A stretch of DNA of 64,000 nucleotides from Sulfuriferula nivalis (GTDB lineage Bacteria > Pseudomonadota > Gammaproteobacteria > Burkholderiales > Sulfuriferulaceae). This document shows positions 41,665-50,242 of the stretch, piece by piece. The notes beneath the pieces are model-generated. The model was given only the letters and a program-made list of their open reading frames with translations, did no database searches and was not told the DNA's origin. Location: the NCBI RefSeq assembly GCF_009937995.1, contig NZ_AP021881.1:1240001-1304000 (forward strand), read 5' to 3'. Within the stretch, counting starts at the first letter, position 1, and each line of letters starts with the position of its first letter. The translations under genes were made by a program, and so were the position numbers.

Positions 41665-42933
41665 TCAGACTACCTGAAGCGTGTGAACCTCGACCGAGAT
41701 ATGCGATAGCCCTTGGAATCGTCGCAGTTGTGCGTGGTAAAAGGCCGGTCCACGGAGCGTTTCTTTGGTAGATACTGAAACCACTGCGCCAAGGTGGCCG
41801 GGACCAAGACGCCATACATGCAAATCGACTAGCTTGTCACCTGCCATTTCGACAGTTTCCCGTATCTTGTTTGCCATCGTATCATTGGGACTCATGTCCA
41901 TCAGAATCGCGCCAGTATCGCGCATCAGGCCATACGACCAGTTTGCGATGACCAGTGCACCGACAATACCGGCCAGCGGATCCATCCACAGCCAACCAAA
42001 CATCTGAGCCAAGAGTAAACCAATGATCGCCAACACCGAAACAGCCGCATCGGCAATGACGTGCATATAGGCGGCGCGCATGTTGTGGTCGCGAGTGTCA
42101 ACACTATGAGTATCATGTCCATGCTCTTCGAATTGAACAGCGTGTACACCATCAGGCAATGTAACTACTGCTTTAAATGCATGCGGCTCGGGAATGTCAG
42201 TAGTTGACTCCAGAAAATCAGATGTTCGCGAGAATGCGAAGACTTGACGCGTACCATCTGGCCGAATGGTTGTGACCGTCATGTCTTGCGCTGACAACTC
42301 GGCACCTTCGGTACTTACCTTCATACGAAAGACAGGTGGAACACCATCTTCGAAAATAGAGAGCGCAAACACGCCGGAAGGTGTCTTAATGAGTTGCATT
42401 TCTTCACCGTGCTCGTGCTCAGCATGTTGATCGTGGGTATGGTCATGACCGTGGCTGTGTCCATGATGATCATCGCCACTTAATAACCATGCGCTGACGA
42501 TATTGACAAGCAAACCGACGACCGCAATAGGAATTGCTTCACTGAAATGTATCGGTATCGGTGCAAGCAATCGCGCAATCGCTTCGTACCCGATGAGCAA
42601 AGCCATCATTGCTAGAATGATAGCGCTGGTAAATCCCGCGAGGTCACCTAGTTTGCCTGTTCCAAAAACAAAGTGTGGGTCGTTGGCATGCTTGCGTGCA
42701 TAAGAGTAGGCAAGTGCCGCGATCAGCATCGCACCGGCATGGGTGGACATATGCAGACCATCAGCTACAAGTGCCAACGAACCAAATAGACTGCCTCCGA
42801 TAATCTCGGCAACCATCATTACGCTACATAGCGCAATCACGGCCCATGTCTTGCGCCCGTTCTTGTCATGATCGTTTCCTAGAAAAACGTGGTCATGGTC
42901 AGCTAAAAATGGTTTTTCATAAAATGTATTCAT
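41665..42933 (-). CDS. dmeF: Cation diffusion facilitator, DmeF-type Co2+/Ni2+ efflux transporter
   Basis: CDF proteins exchange cytoplasmic divalent metal for protons. I chose the ATG at 42933 (MNTFYEKPFLADHDHVFLGN), giving 422 aa. Six membrane segments are visible with the CDF metal-site pairs ADGLHMSTHAG (second helix) and HVIADAAVSVLAI (fifth helix). Between them lies a His-rich loop of about 25 residues (GDDHHGHSHGHDHTHDQHAE) followed by an inserted soluble region of about 90 residues (TPSGVFALSIFEDG through HAVQFEEHGHD). That insertion is a DmeF trait. The upstream gene encodes a DmeR/RcnR-like repressor seven bases away, so the two form the dmeRF operon. Confidence 0.92.
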   Translation of the reverse strand: MNTFYEKPFLADHDHVFLGNDHDKNGRKTWAVIALCSVMMVAEIIGGSLFGSLALVADGLHMSTHAGAMLIAALAYSYARKHANDPHFVFGTGKLGDLAGFTSAIILAMMALLIGYEAIARLLAPIPIHFSEAIPIAVVGLLVNIVSAWLLSGDDHHGHSHGHDHTHDQHAEHEHGEEMQLIKTPSGVFALSIFEDGVPPVFRMKVSTEGAELSAQDMTVTTIRPDGTRQVFAFSRTSDFLESTTDIPEPHAFKAVVTLPDGVHAVQFEEHGHDTHSVDTRDHNMRAAYMHVIADAAVSVLAIIGLLLAQMFGWLWMDPLAGIVGALVIANWSYGLMRDTGAILMDMSPNDTMANKIRETVEMAGDKLVDLHVWRLGPGHLGAVVSVSTKETLRGPAFYHAQLRRFQGLSHISVEVHTLQVV

Positions 42934-42940
42934 TGCAGAC

Positions 42941-43216
42941 TCACTTGAAATAGCTGTGGATAATATCAATCAATTGTTCCTTGGCATCACCTTGCTCTCC
43001 CTCATGCGGCTCGACATCGATTAAGTGTGTCCGGATGTGATCCTCAAGCACGACGGCCAACAAGCCCGTCATAGCACCTCTACAACTGGTGATTTGCTGC
43101 AATACGTTGATGCAGCTACTTTCCTCAAGCAGTGCGCGTTCGATGGCCTCGATTTGTCCTCGGATGCGCCGCACGCGGTTCAGCAGTTTTTGTTTGTTGT
43201 GAATTATGTGAGACAT
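42941..43216 (-). CDS. dmeR: CsoR/RcnR-family metal-sensing repressor (DmeR-like)
   Basis: The 91-aa all-helical protein has the family pattern KLLNRVRRIRGQIEAIERAL, then ESSCINVLQQITSCRGAMTG (Cys35 is the usual metal ligand) and VVLEDHIRTHLID. Metal binding would release it from DNA and induce dmeF. FrmR-type formaldehyde sensors are close relatives, but the dmeF neighbour favours Co/Ni sensing. GATGAGAT precedes the ATG. Confidence 0.92.
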   Translation of the reverse strand: MSHIIHNKQKLLNRVRRIRGQIEAIERALLEESSCINVLQQITSCRGAMTGLLAVVLEDHIRTHLIDVEPHEGEQGDAKEQLIDIIHSYFK

Positions 43217-43230
43217 ATCTCATCTTTAAA

Positions 43231-43252
43231 TATAGGATAGGGGACTATACCA
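43231..43252 (-). promoter_or_regulatory. Candidate DmeR operator
   Basis: GGATAGGGGACTATACC is a G-tract with flanking inverted arms (GGATAG/CTATACC), the layout of RcnR/CsoR-family sites (A/T-rich arms around a G tract). It lies 15-35 bases before the dmeR start, overlapping a possible -10 TATAGT. Confidence 0.65.
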
Positions 43253-43329
43253 TAATTAAATACTCTTCTTTAATCAGTTAAAGAAGCCGTTGAATTATTT
43301 AACCGATTGCCACCGTTTTTTTATAAGAA

Positions 43330-43358
43330 TTGTCATCCTGATTTGACTACGCTAGAAT
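43330..43358 (+). promoter_or_regulatory. Sigma-70-type promoter of the porin gene
   Basis: TTGTCA (43330-43335) and TAGAAT (43353-43358) are separated by 17 bases. The start would be near 43365, leaving a leader of about 235 bases before the porin ATG. Confidence 0.65.
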
Positions 43359-43491
43359 GCGCGGGTCTTTATTAATGGAGTTCCATCTGTGGATAGTTAC
43401 TGTAGTCGATCTTGCATTGACCACGCACAGGTGAGGTAACAGCTGTCATATTCTGCTGCTATCTTGCCCAAAATGGCAGGTAGTAGCATTG

Positions 43492-43520
43492 AGCAACCGG
43501 TTCTCGGTTGCTTTCGTTTC
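43492..43520 (+). promoter_or_regulatory. Terminator-like hairpin inside the porin leader
   Basis: AGCAACCG and CGGTTGCT form a perfect 8-bp stem with a five-base loop, followed by TTCGTTTCTTCC. It lies about 80 bases before the ATG at 43600, well within the leader. An upstream stem CTTGCC/GGCAGG (about 43463-43480) could alternate with it. The layout suggests transcription attenuation. I recognise no known riboswitch motif. Confidence 0.5.
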
Positions 43521-43599
43521 TTCCTATTAGTTCTGTAATGTGCCGCTAAAGCGGTTCGAGTTTGCTTGAGCATGATTGCGTGCTCACCAAGGAGTACGT

Positions 43600-44955
43600 A
43601 TGAGTTTCAAATTTACCAAATTGCGCCATTCGGCATTCATTAACCAAGGGGTAGTTGCGCTCATCGGCACGCTATTACCTGTTATTAGCTTAGCGCAAGC
43701 GCCTGAAGATGCAAACTGGGATGCCAAATTCCAGACCACATACGTCTGGCAGAGCAAGCTTCCCTTTTCTGCCGCCTATTCTGGCCCTAACAGTTTTTCG
43801 CCAGACAAAGCGGAAAGCTATACCTTCTCAACCACCGCCTATCTCGGGCTTCGCCTGTGGCAAGGCGGTGAGTTCTATGTCACTCCTGAAATCACCCAAG
43901 GTGTGGCTTTTTCCAACTTGACGGGACTGGGTGGTTTCACAAATGGAGAAATTACCCGAGCATCGGGAAGTACCCCGACAATCTATCGACAAAAGCTTTT
44001 TTTGCGGCAAACTTGGAATCAAGGTGGTGGGACAGAGCATGTTGAAGCTGATCTTAATCAACTGGCCGGCAGTCAGGATAAGAATCGGTTCGTGCTGACT
44101 GTTGGTAACTTTTCCACTCTTGATGTCTTTGACCACAATGAATACGCTAGCGATCCCCGTACTCAGTTCATGAACTGGGGCAATATGACCTATGCAGCAT
44201 ACGACTATGCGGCAGATGCGCGTGGTTTCGGTTGGGGATTTGCTGGAGAATGGTATAAAAATGATTGGGTATTTCGCTTTGGGCGCATGACGGGTCCGAA
44301 AGAACCCAACATGCTCCCTGTTGATACAGCTATCGGTCAGCATTATGGCGATCAAATCGAGGTGGAACATGTTCATATCCTAGGTGGGCAACCCGGTAAA
44401 GTCCGTATTCTAGCTTGGCGTAATCGTGCCAGACTGGCGAGTTTTGCCGATGCGCTTGCTTATCTTGAAGCGCACCCGGGCGCGGATCAGCAAACCATTT
44501 TCAATGTACGTTCAGGTGAAAAGATTAAATATGGTATAGGTGTCAATATCGAGCAAGCTATCAATGATAATCTGGGATTTTTCTTGCGCGCTATGAAGGC
44601 CGATGGCCGTACTGAAACTTATGCGTTTACTGAAGTGGATGGATCTTTCGCCACAGGTTTAGTGTTTTCGGGGGCAAAGTGGGGGCGTGCCAATGATGTG
44701 CTTGGTCTGTCATTGATGGAAAACACTTTGTCCGCAGAGCGACGCCGCTATCTGGAAGCGGGGGGGATATCCTTCTTCATTGGTGATGGGGCATTACGCT
44801 ACCAGCCGGAACAAATATTCGAGTCTTATTACAGTTTGAATGTGTGGAAAAAAACCTCAGTTACTGCGGACTACCAGCACATCTGGAATCCGGCCTATAA
44901 CGCTGACCGAGGTCCGGTCAATATTATTTCCGCGCGACTACACACAGAATTTTAA
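43600..44955 (+). CDS. OprB-like carbohydrate porin / outer-membrane beta-barrel (451 aa)
   Basis: I chose the ATG at 43600, with AAGGAG nine bases upstream. The signal peptide ends VISLAQA. The mature protein begins with the OprB-type PEDANWDAKFQTTYVWQSKL, continues with alternating barrel strands (YVTPEITQGVAFSNL; FVLTVGNFSTLDVFDHNEYA; AADARGFGWGFAGEWYKNDW) and ends in Phe (SARLHTEF), as outer-membrane barrels do. It should be a diffusion channel in the outer membrane. Sugar specificity is not shown. Placement next to dmeRF hints that it may respond to the same stress. Confidence 0.85.
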   Translation: MSFKFTKLRHSAFINQGVVALIGTLLPVISLAQAPEDANWDAKFQTTYVWQSKLPFSAAYSGPNSFSPDKAESYTFSTTAYLGLRLWQGGEFYVTPEITQGVAFSNLTGLGGFTNGEITRASGSTPTIYRQKLFLRQTWNQGGGTEHVEADLNQLAGSQDKNRFVLTVGNFSTLDVFDHNEYASDPRTQFMNWGNMTYAAYDYAADARGFGWGFAGEWYKNDWVFRFGRMTGPKEPNMLPVDTAIGQHYGDQIEVEHVHILGGQPGKVRILAWRNRARLASFADALAYLEAHPGADQQTIFNVRSGEKIKYGIGVNIEQAINDNLGFFLRAMKADGRTETYAFTEVDGSFATGLVFSGAKWGRANDVLGLSLMENTLSAERRRYLEAGGISFFIGDGALRYQPEQIFESYYSLNVWKKTSVTADYQHIWNPAYNADRGPVNIISARLHTEF

Positions 44956-45385
44956 TATATCCAATATAAATTACCTGACTCAATAGGCATGAATTAGGAT
45001 GTAAATGAAGCCTACTTCATGCCAAAGAAAAGGCATCCATTAATTAATCAGCAATCGACGTTAATGGTACGCAGCGGCAGTAGCACTAGTAAATAGCCTG
45101 CCACAAAGCGGTCATAGTCGAACGACTTTCGTCAAGTCGAGGGGAAGGGTCGCTTAAGCCATAAAGCGTGCATACATGGTATATTTAACCAGCATTTTGA
45201 TGTCCGCTGTGTGGTGCTGCGGGCTAGCGTCCACAGTGTGCCACAAGCGGAACGTTGTGTGAACAAGTTTGACGTTCAGCTTTCAAGCGCTTAGCGGAAA
45301 TTCAATTTTATATTACTTTTAGTTTACGTCACGGCACGATGTGAATATTGAGACATTTTATTCTATGATTTCATTGGGTTTCTAA
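44956..45385. other. Gene-free stretch of dispersed-repeat pieces
   Basis: No gene is seen. A long inverted pair GGCATGAA/TTCATGCC (about 44988-45023) could end the porin message. The segment 45090-45300 carries several GCGGTC/GTCCGC pieces (for example GATGTCCGCTGTGTGGTGC) like those at 11500-11700 and 58900-59070. Confidence 0.45.
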
Positions 45386-46036
45386 ATGCGTATAGTGAAT
45401 ATTCTTGTGATTTTCTTTGGTTTTGGAATGTTACCTCTAGCTAACGCTCAGTCAGATAGTTATAAGTCTGTCCAAGCATTCGTAGCTTCGATGCCTGGGG
45501 CAACTCTTGAGTTAGAGGCGACAGGCGATTTAAATGACGATGAGCACCCAGACAGTATTGTTTCAATACTAAGAGGCGCTACCCCAAACCAAACGCGCCA
45601 GATTTATATTCTTTTTGGGTCTGATCTTGGCACTTACAAAGTTGCAGATAACTCTGGTGAAGAAATTGCCTGTTGCGGCACTACAGATGTTGAATTTGGT
45701 GATATGGAGATAACTGAGCACAGTGTTTTTTTTAGCTATCACAGACGCTGGCATAACTGTGTGAACGATACACAGTATCAATATAAACTCAATAAAAATA
45801 CGTTTAAGCTAATAGAGGTCTTATATAGCTCAACACTGTATAAAGAAGACGATGACAGTATGAAAGCGTCCGTTGAAATAAATAAAAATTTGGTAACTGG
45901 TCGTATGGTCATAACCAAATCAAAAAATAATAAAAAAAGTCAAAAGACTATTATTAAAGGCAAACCAGAGTTATTTTATTTAAAAGATGGGGGCGGGCTT
46001 GATGCCGCTGACTATAAATACGATCCATGCCAATGA
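45386..46036 (+). CDS. Hypothetical exported protein with EF-hand-like loop (216 aa)
   Basis: A signal peptide (MRIVNILVIFFGFGMLPLAN then AQS) is followed by a domain with EATGDLNDDEHPDSIVSILR near residue 47. That stretch has the DxNxDxxxD pattern of FG-GAP or dockerin calcium loops. A Cys pair (ACCGT) near residue 95 and two more Cys near 121 and 215 could form disulfides. The C-terminal half is Lys-rich. I do not recognise the family. Confidence 0.7.
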   Translation: MRIVNILVIFFGFGMLPLANAQSDSYKSVQAFVASMPGATLELEATGDLNDDEHPDSIVSILRGATPNQTRQIYILFGSDLGTYKVADNSGEEIACCGTTDVEFGDMEITEHSVFFSYHRRWHNCVNDTQYQYKLNKNTFKLIEVLYSSTLYKEDDDSMKASVEINKNLVTGRMVITKSKNNKKSQKTIIKGKPELFYLKDGGGLDAADYKYDPCQ

Positions 46037-46204
46037 ATAACAAGCACTAGTATTCTGAATACTAAACATTGAACTTCCGCTTACTGTCGTATAGCAGTCG
46101 TTCAGATAAGCTACTTTTAATATCCGCTTCGTCTCGGTTGGAGCCTTGTTCAGATGTCCGCAACCGAGACACAGCGGTAATATTAGCACATCAGCATGAA
46201 AGAC

Positions 46205-46250
46205 AGCTTAGGCCGAATTCCTGACCATCGATGTTATTGATGCAACCCTC
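46205..46250. repeat. Palindrome-bounded intergenic repeat, partial inverted copy
   Basis: CTTAGGCCGAATTCCTGACC then ATCGATGTTATTGATGCAA is the reverse complement of the interior and one end of the repeat at 18996-19060. The rest of 46037-46268 shows GTCTCGGTTG/CAACCGAGAC inverted pieces and no gene. Confidence 0.6.
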
Positions 46251-46268
46251 TTAAAACTTAAGACTATT

Positions 46269-46841
46269 TCACTTACTCATGCCCAATAGTGCCTTCTGGA
46301 TTCTGTCTATGGAAGATAACGCAGCTTCTGGAGTTCGATCGAACTGTGCTCTGATAATGGCGCCATCAACGGCGACCGCCAAAGCTTGAGCATCATACTT
46401 TTGGTTTTGAGATACTGGCAGTAAGCTGGCAATGACGTCAGTCATGTCCTGTTTGTGCCGTTGTGAGATATCGACTACTTCGGGCATGGTTTCCCCAAGT
46501 TCCCCAACGCTATTGATGAAGGCACATCCTCGAAAGTTCTTATCGTGAAACCACTCAGCCAAAGTTGGCACGAGTGCTTTGCTATCCCCACTGTGCCGAA
46601 CAAGCGCATCAATGAACCACGCCATCCAACGTTGGTGTCTATACTCCAAAAATTCAAGGATAAGATGCTTCTTACTAGGAAAGTGGCGATAGAAGGTGAC
46701 TTTCGTAACCCCCGATTTCGAAATCAGACGGTCAATTCCGGTTGCGCGTATTCCTTCTTGGTAGAAGAGGTCATGGGCAGTCAGAAGAATACGCTCACGC
46801 GCACTGGGTGCCTGTTGAGGTGCGGGATTAATAGTTTCCAT
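46269..46841 (-). CDS. TetR/AcrR-family transcriptional repressor (190 aa)
   Basis: The N-terminal HTH domain is typical: ARERILLTAHDLFYQEGIRA then LISKSGVTKVTFYRHFPSKK. The C-terminal ligand-binding part is WMAWFIDALVRHSGD onward. It is divergent from a DUF1348 gene with two palindromes between them, so it probably represses that gene and itself. The ligand is unknown. Confidence 0.93.
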   Translation of the reverse strand: METINPAPQQAPSARERILLTAHDLFYQEGIRATGIDRLISKSGVTKVTFYRHFPSKKHLILEFLEYRHQRWMAWFIDALVRHSGDSKALVPTLAEWFHDKNFRGCAFINSVGELGETMPEVVDISQRHKQDMTDVIASLLPVSQNQKYDAQALAVAVDGAIIRAQFDRTPEAALSSIDRIQKALLGMSK

Positions 46842-46850
46842 ATATGCATT

Positions 46851-46868
46851 GTAGACAACTCGGTCTAC
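46851..46868. promoter_or_regulatory. Candidate TetR operator 1
   Basis: GTAGAC-AACTCG-GTCTAC is a perfect 6-bp inverted repeat with a 6-base spacer, ten bases upstream of the tetR start codon. A related palindrome lies at 46889-46904. Confidence 0.75.
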
Positions 46869-46888
46869 ATCGCATAGACTTATTTATA

Positions 46889-46904
46889 TAGACAGTCCTG
46901 TCTA
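46889..46904. promoter_or_regulatory. Candidate TetR operator 2
   Basis: TAGACA-GTCC-TGTCTA is a perfect 6-bp inverted repeat sharing the TAGAC half-site with operator 1. It lies 22 bases before the DUF1348 start codon. Confidence 0.75.
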
Positions 46905-46925
46905 CCAACTTCCGAGGAGCCAAAT

Positions 46926-47393
46926 ATGGAAACCAAGCCACCTATTCCACCATTTACAAAAGAAACGGCAACCCACAAAGTACGCATGGCTGAAGACGCA
47001 TGGAATACCCGTGATCCAGATCGTGTCGTACTCGTTTACACAGAAGACACCCGCTGGCGAAACCGCGTCGAATTTCCCATCGGACGTGAGCAAGTGCGAG
47101 AGTTTCTTGTCCGTAAATGGGCCAAAGAGTTGGACTATCGATTAATCAAGGAGTTGTGGGGATGCTCAGGTGATCGTATCGCAGTACGCTTCGCCTATGA
47201 ATATCATGATGATTCCAGCCAATGGTTCCGTGCTTATGGCAACGAAAATTGGGAATTCAATGAGTTTGGTTTCATGATGCGTCGTTTTGCCAGTATTAAC
47301 GAACTTCCAATCAAGGAAACAGAACGAAAATTCTTCTGGCCTATTGGGCGGCGCCCAGACGAGCATCTGGGATTGAGTGATTTAGGGTTATGA
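46926..47393 (+). CDS. DUF1348 / NTF2-like (SnoaL-type) protein (155 aa)
   Basis: The protein shows the family landmarks [20 protein letters not shown] near residue 21, [20 protein letters not shown] near 42, [20 protein letters not shown] near 73 and [20 protein letters not shown] near 101. This is a small cone-shaped fold that binds hydrophobic ligands, and enzymatic function is unproven. GAGGAG precedes the ATG. Control by the divergent TetR gene is likely. Confidence 0.9.
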   Translation: METKPPIPPFTKETATHKVRMAEDAWNTRDPDRVVLVYTEDTRWRNRVEFPIGREQVREFLVRKWAKELDYRLIKELWGCSGDRIAVRFAYEYHDDSSQWFRAYGNENWEFNEFGFMMRRFASINELPIKETERKFFWPIGRRPDEHLGLSDLGL

Positions 47394-47607
47394 AAATGTT
47401 TCAGCGCTGGATTTCTGATTAGCACGAAGTCAGCGGTTGGGTCCGGATTGCGGATAGTTGTTCAATATGGACAGCTATTTATACATAGTTTATTAAGTCT
47501 AGTGTCCGAAAACATAAGAGATTTGTGTCAATGTTCTGATCGTACCCAATAATCAAGACTTAGCCAACAAGCAACGAAGAGTCACTTGTTGCACTAATGT
47601 ATTAGCA

Positions 47608-47799
47608 TTAAGCACTGGTGTTGATTTTATTCCCTATAGTGGATGAGCCGCTAGATTGGCTGCTAGCTTTTTCTACTTCACCCACTTTGCTTTTGTCATT
47701 ATCACCGTCGCTATCTTGCCGAACTGGCGCTTTCTGCGTTTGTAGTTGAGTTGGGGCGATATTATGATGTGTAGTACTTGAGATTCCGTTGATAGACAT
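47608..47799 (-). CDS. Small Ser/Gln-rich protein (63 aa)
   Basis: I chose the ATG at 47799 (GGAG upstream) over the ATG at 47811. The product MSINGISSTTHHNIAPTQLQ then TQKAPVRQDSDGDNDKSKVG is low-complexity. The opening MSI.GISS is shared with many small betaproteobacterial proteins of unknown function. It has no signal peptide. Confidence 0.6.
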   Translation of the reverse strand: MSINGISSTTHHNIAPTQLQTQKAPVRQDSDGDNDKSKVGEVEKASSQSSGSSTIGNKINTSA

Positions 47800-47985
47800 T
47801 TTAATCTCCATGCTGTAATTAAATGGGAAATACCCATATTAAGGTTAGCGACAACAAAAGTCGGAACTTAAATATTGATTTATATTATCTTTGTTAAAGC
47901 CCACTTAAAAGTGGCTCGCTTCGGTATGGCATTTAACAAAGTAGTTAATTTCGAATGCAGGTCTACAGATTTAGGTACCAAAACC

Positions 47986-48294
47986 TCAAGAAAATATCAT
48001 TAATTCAGCAATTAGTAAGTCATTTGTTGTAATTGCGTCAGTTGTATTGAGTACTCTTTCACCATTAGCACTGATGAACCATTCAACAATGGATTCCGGT
48101 TGGAATGTATACCATGCGGAATTATTGATGATCAGGTCAATAACTTCATGTGTATGTTGACTAAATGGGTTGTTACTAGTGTTTATTAAAGCAAGAGAAG
48201 CGCAAGGAAATTTACCCGCGTATCCTTTGTAGAAGAGTCCGCGATGCCAATATTTGTTAAAGTTGTTTGCGCAACTCTGGACTGGACACGTCAT
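47986..48294 (-). CDS. Possible hypothetical protein downstream of hipA (102 aa, uncertain)
   Basis: The frame overlaps the end of hipA by 38 bases and includes YKGYAGKFPCASLALINTSN and IVEWFISANGERVLNTTDAI, which read like real protein. The N-terminal residues (MTCPVQSCANNFNKYW) are probably a spurious extension. No ribosome-binding site is clear. It may be the remnant of a longer gene. Confidence 0.35.
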   Translation of the reverse strand: MTCPVQSCANNFNKYWHRGLFYKGYAGKFPCASLALINTSNNPFSQHTHEVIDLIINNSAWYTFQPESIVEWFISANGERVLNTTDAITTNDLLIAELMIFS

Positions 48295-49555
48295 CGATAT
48301 GCCGAAATGCTGGAGAAATACGTGCTATCTGTTCTGCCGATACGCCGAAACTCTCAAAGTGAAGCTTCCATTGCCGCACCACTCTCCAAACCCGATCTAT
48401 GATTTCGCATGCATTAGGGCCCAGCAACCCGAATCGTTCTTTAGCCGAATAAGCGTTGTCTAAATCGGCGAACCTACCATTCAGTCCAACACCCAGATGT
48501 AAGAACCGCTCGCTTGCCAAAGTGGCTCGAGGCATCACATCGTATAGGGGGCTAAGTTTCCATCCGCCTGAGGTGGTGTCCCACAGGAATGCATGGTTTC
48601 GCAGATGGTCATCGTCATTGCTTACCAGAATATTGAATACCATGCGGCCGTATAGTTCAGCTATATCTACCTTAAGGAAGTTTGTCCCGCAGTAGCGGCG
48701 CATGGCGCTGACAATGTCCATATAACTCTTATTTGGCGAATCCAGTTCCTCGCACGCAAGCAGAGTTAACGCACTGACCATGTGGTGCCTGAGCTCCATT
48801 GGCTTGTTTGTCATCGTCCAAGACCGATCAAAGCGGCGTATCAACATCACATTCTTGTCCAGCACCTCAATCACTTGTGTTTCTGGCACGTTTAAACCGG
48901 CAAGTGCAGCGAGTCGGAGGGTGGCATGTTCGATCAGTGGGATATCAATCAGGTTGTCGCTCAGACTGGGAAACTTGGCGAGCCAGAGAAGATGCTCATT
49001 ATCGCGAACACTAACTTTAGGGCGCATCCCACCCAAGCCGGTGCCGGCAATGAATATGTCTGATAATCTGTCTGGGATTGGCAGCCCAGCTTCAACTCTT
49101 TCGGCAGCCTCCAATAGGTATTGCAGTGATGGAGGAGGTTCTTGTGTGTGCTGAGCGGGTGCATCAAGTGAAGTACGGACATCTAAAGCACCAACGCGGT
49201 TGCTGCCGGCCTCCAAAAGGTAAGTAGATTCTGGCAGGCTATTTGCGGGTACTCGAAGTCGAGCCTCAATCAGTCGACGACCCCAGGCATCAGGGGCTGC
49301 ATCGCGAATACCCCCAAAAAACGATAACCCGTTGGGAGGCGTAAGTAACTTACCCTTTACACTTTCTTTTGGTTGTAACGCTAGGCCAATGGGATCTATC
49401 TCGATTGCATTGGGGCGCTCGATGTAGCGCTGCCCATAGGCAAACGTTGAGGCTACTGTTTGCTGATCCTGTTCAGTGAGGTTCAGTTTCCCAGCAGGTG
49501 AAAATTCACCGTTAATATGCGCGAAAGCATAAAGATTGGTTGTGGAAATGGCCAT
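48257..49555 (-). CDS. hipA: HipA-family Ser/Thr kinase toxin (432 aa)
   Basis: HipA kinases phosphorylate a target such as glutamyl-tRNA synthetase and slow growth; HipB neutralises them. The N-terminal subdomain (FSPAGKLNLTEQDQQTVAST) is followed by GLSFFGGIRDAAPDAWGRRL near residue 76, the Gly-rich loop IAGTGLGGMRPKVSV near 165, the catalytic FNILVSNDDDHLRNHAFLW near 325 and the metal-binding LSPLYDVMPR near 350. All key elements are visible. Its ATG overlaps the hipB stop by one base. No truncation is seen. Confidence 0.92.
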   Translation of the reverse strand: MAISTTNLYAFAHINGEFSPAGKLNLTEQDQQTVASTFAYGQRYIERPNAIEIDPIGLALQPKESVKGKLLTPPNGLSFFGGIRDAAPDAWGRRLIEARLRVPANSLPESTYLLEAGSNRVGALDVRTSLDAPAQHTQEPPPSLQYLLEAAERVEAGLPIPDRLSDIFIAGTGLGGMRPKVSVRDNEHLLWLAKFPSLSDNLIDIPLIEHATLRLAALAGLNVPETQVIEVLDKNVMLIRRFDRSWTMTNKPMELRHHMVSALTLLACEELDSPNKSYMDIVSAMRRYCGTNFLKVDIAELYGRMVFNILVSNDDDHLRNHAFLWDTTSGGWKLSPLYDVMPRATLASERFLHLGVGLNGRFADLDNAYSAKERFGLLGPNACEIIDRVWRVVRQWKLHFESFGVSAEQIARISPAFRHIDDVSSPELRKQL

Positions 49556-49896
49556 TAAAAGTCTAATTCCTTTAGTTCGGCAGCTGTGAGTCCATGCACA
49601 CGCTGAGTACGTAATCGATGTTCCATAGCAGCCAGAGAGGGATCCTCTCCTGTGAGCAATTTGAGTAAGGTTAAGCCTGGGGCAATAGCGTCGAGATAAC
49701 GCAAGATGCCTCCTAATGAGACGCCAGGATCTCCGCGTTCTAAACGTTGTGCGGTAGCGCGCGAAATGCCTGCACGCAAGGCGGCATCTGATTGTTTAAC
49801 CTGACGTGCATGGCGTAGATGTTGCAAAGCCTCGCCAATTTGGGCAGCTTGCTTGGTTAATGGAGGTGACAGGGTGGCTGATTGAGTTACACGCAT
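49555..49896 (-). CDS. hipB: HipB-like antitoxin with XRE helix-turn-helix (113 aa)
   Basis: The protein has a Cro/CI-type HTH (QSDAALRAGISRATAQRLER then GDPGVSLGGILRYLDAI). A C-terminal tail of about 40 residues may contact HipA. It is the first gene of the operon, and two palindromes upstream fit autorepression. Confidence 0.9.
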   Translation of the reverse strand: MRVTQSATLSPPLTKQAAQIGEALQHLRHARQVKQSDAALRAGISRATAQRLERGDPGVSLGGILRYLDAIAPGLTLLKLLTGEDPSLAAMEHRLRTQRVHGLTAAELKELDF

Positions 49897-49911
49897 GATT
49901 TATAAATGATG

Positions 49912-49952
49912 CTTTAAGTGGATTAAAGAGCTATTTAAGCTTCATCTTAAAT
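49912..49952 (-). promoter_or_regulatory. Tandem palindromes upstream of hipBA (candidate operators)
   Basis: CTTTAA-GTGGA-TTAAAG (49912-49928) and ATTTAAG-CTTCAT-CTTAAAT (49933-49952) are two inverted repeats with similar TTTAAG half-sites, starting 16 bases before the hipB ATG. HipB-type antitoxins usually bind several such sites. Confidence 0.65.
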
Positions 49953-50039
49953 TGTGTGAATAGTGATTGTCAACCAATATGATGCATAAATAACGCTTTA
50001 AATGAAATAAGGTCATTTTTATGAGTCGCATGCAATCTG

Positions 50040-50215
50040 TTGTTGTATCTCCAGGCGTGTGTGCGTATTCTGGTGAAACTCGCCATGTTAGATTGCACCA
50101 CAAATTGACCCATCTTTTGTATTTTAGTCTGACCCAACAAATTTGATAACTGGTCATGCAGCATGACGGTTTGCGTTTCTTGAGGTGGGTCAATATTTAA
50201 GGCAAACACTCAATC
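50040..50215. mobile_element. IS21-family remnant: istB start fused to a terminal end
   Basis: The minus strand encodes MLHDQLSNLLGQTKIQKMGQ, which resembles the start of IstB proteins, and then runs directly into the IS21-like end (GTGTGCGTATTCTGGTGAAA, plus strand 50068-50088). The rest of the element is missing. This supports the IS21 assignment of the solo ends at 11331 and 61492. Confidence 0.5.
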
Positions 50216-50242
50216 AAAGTGGCTCAATTCGGAATGCAACTT

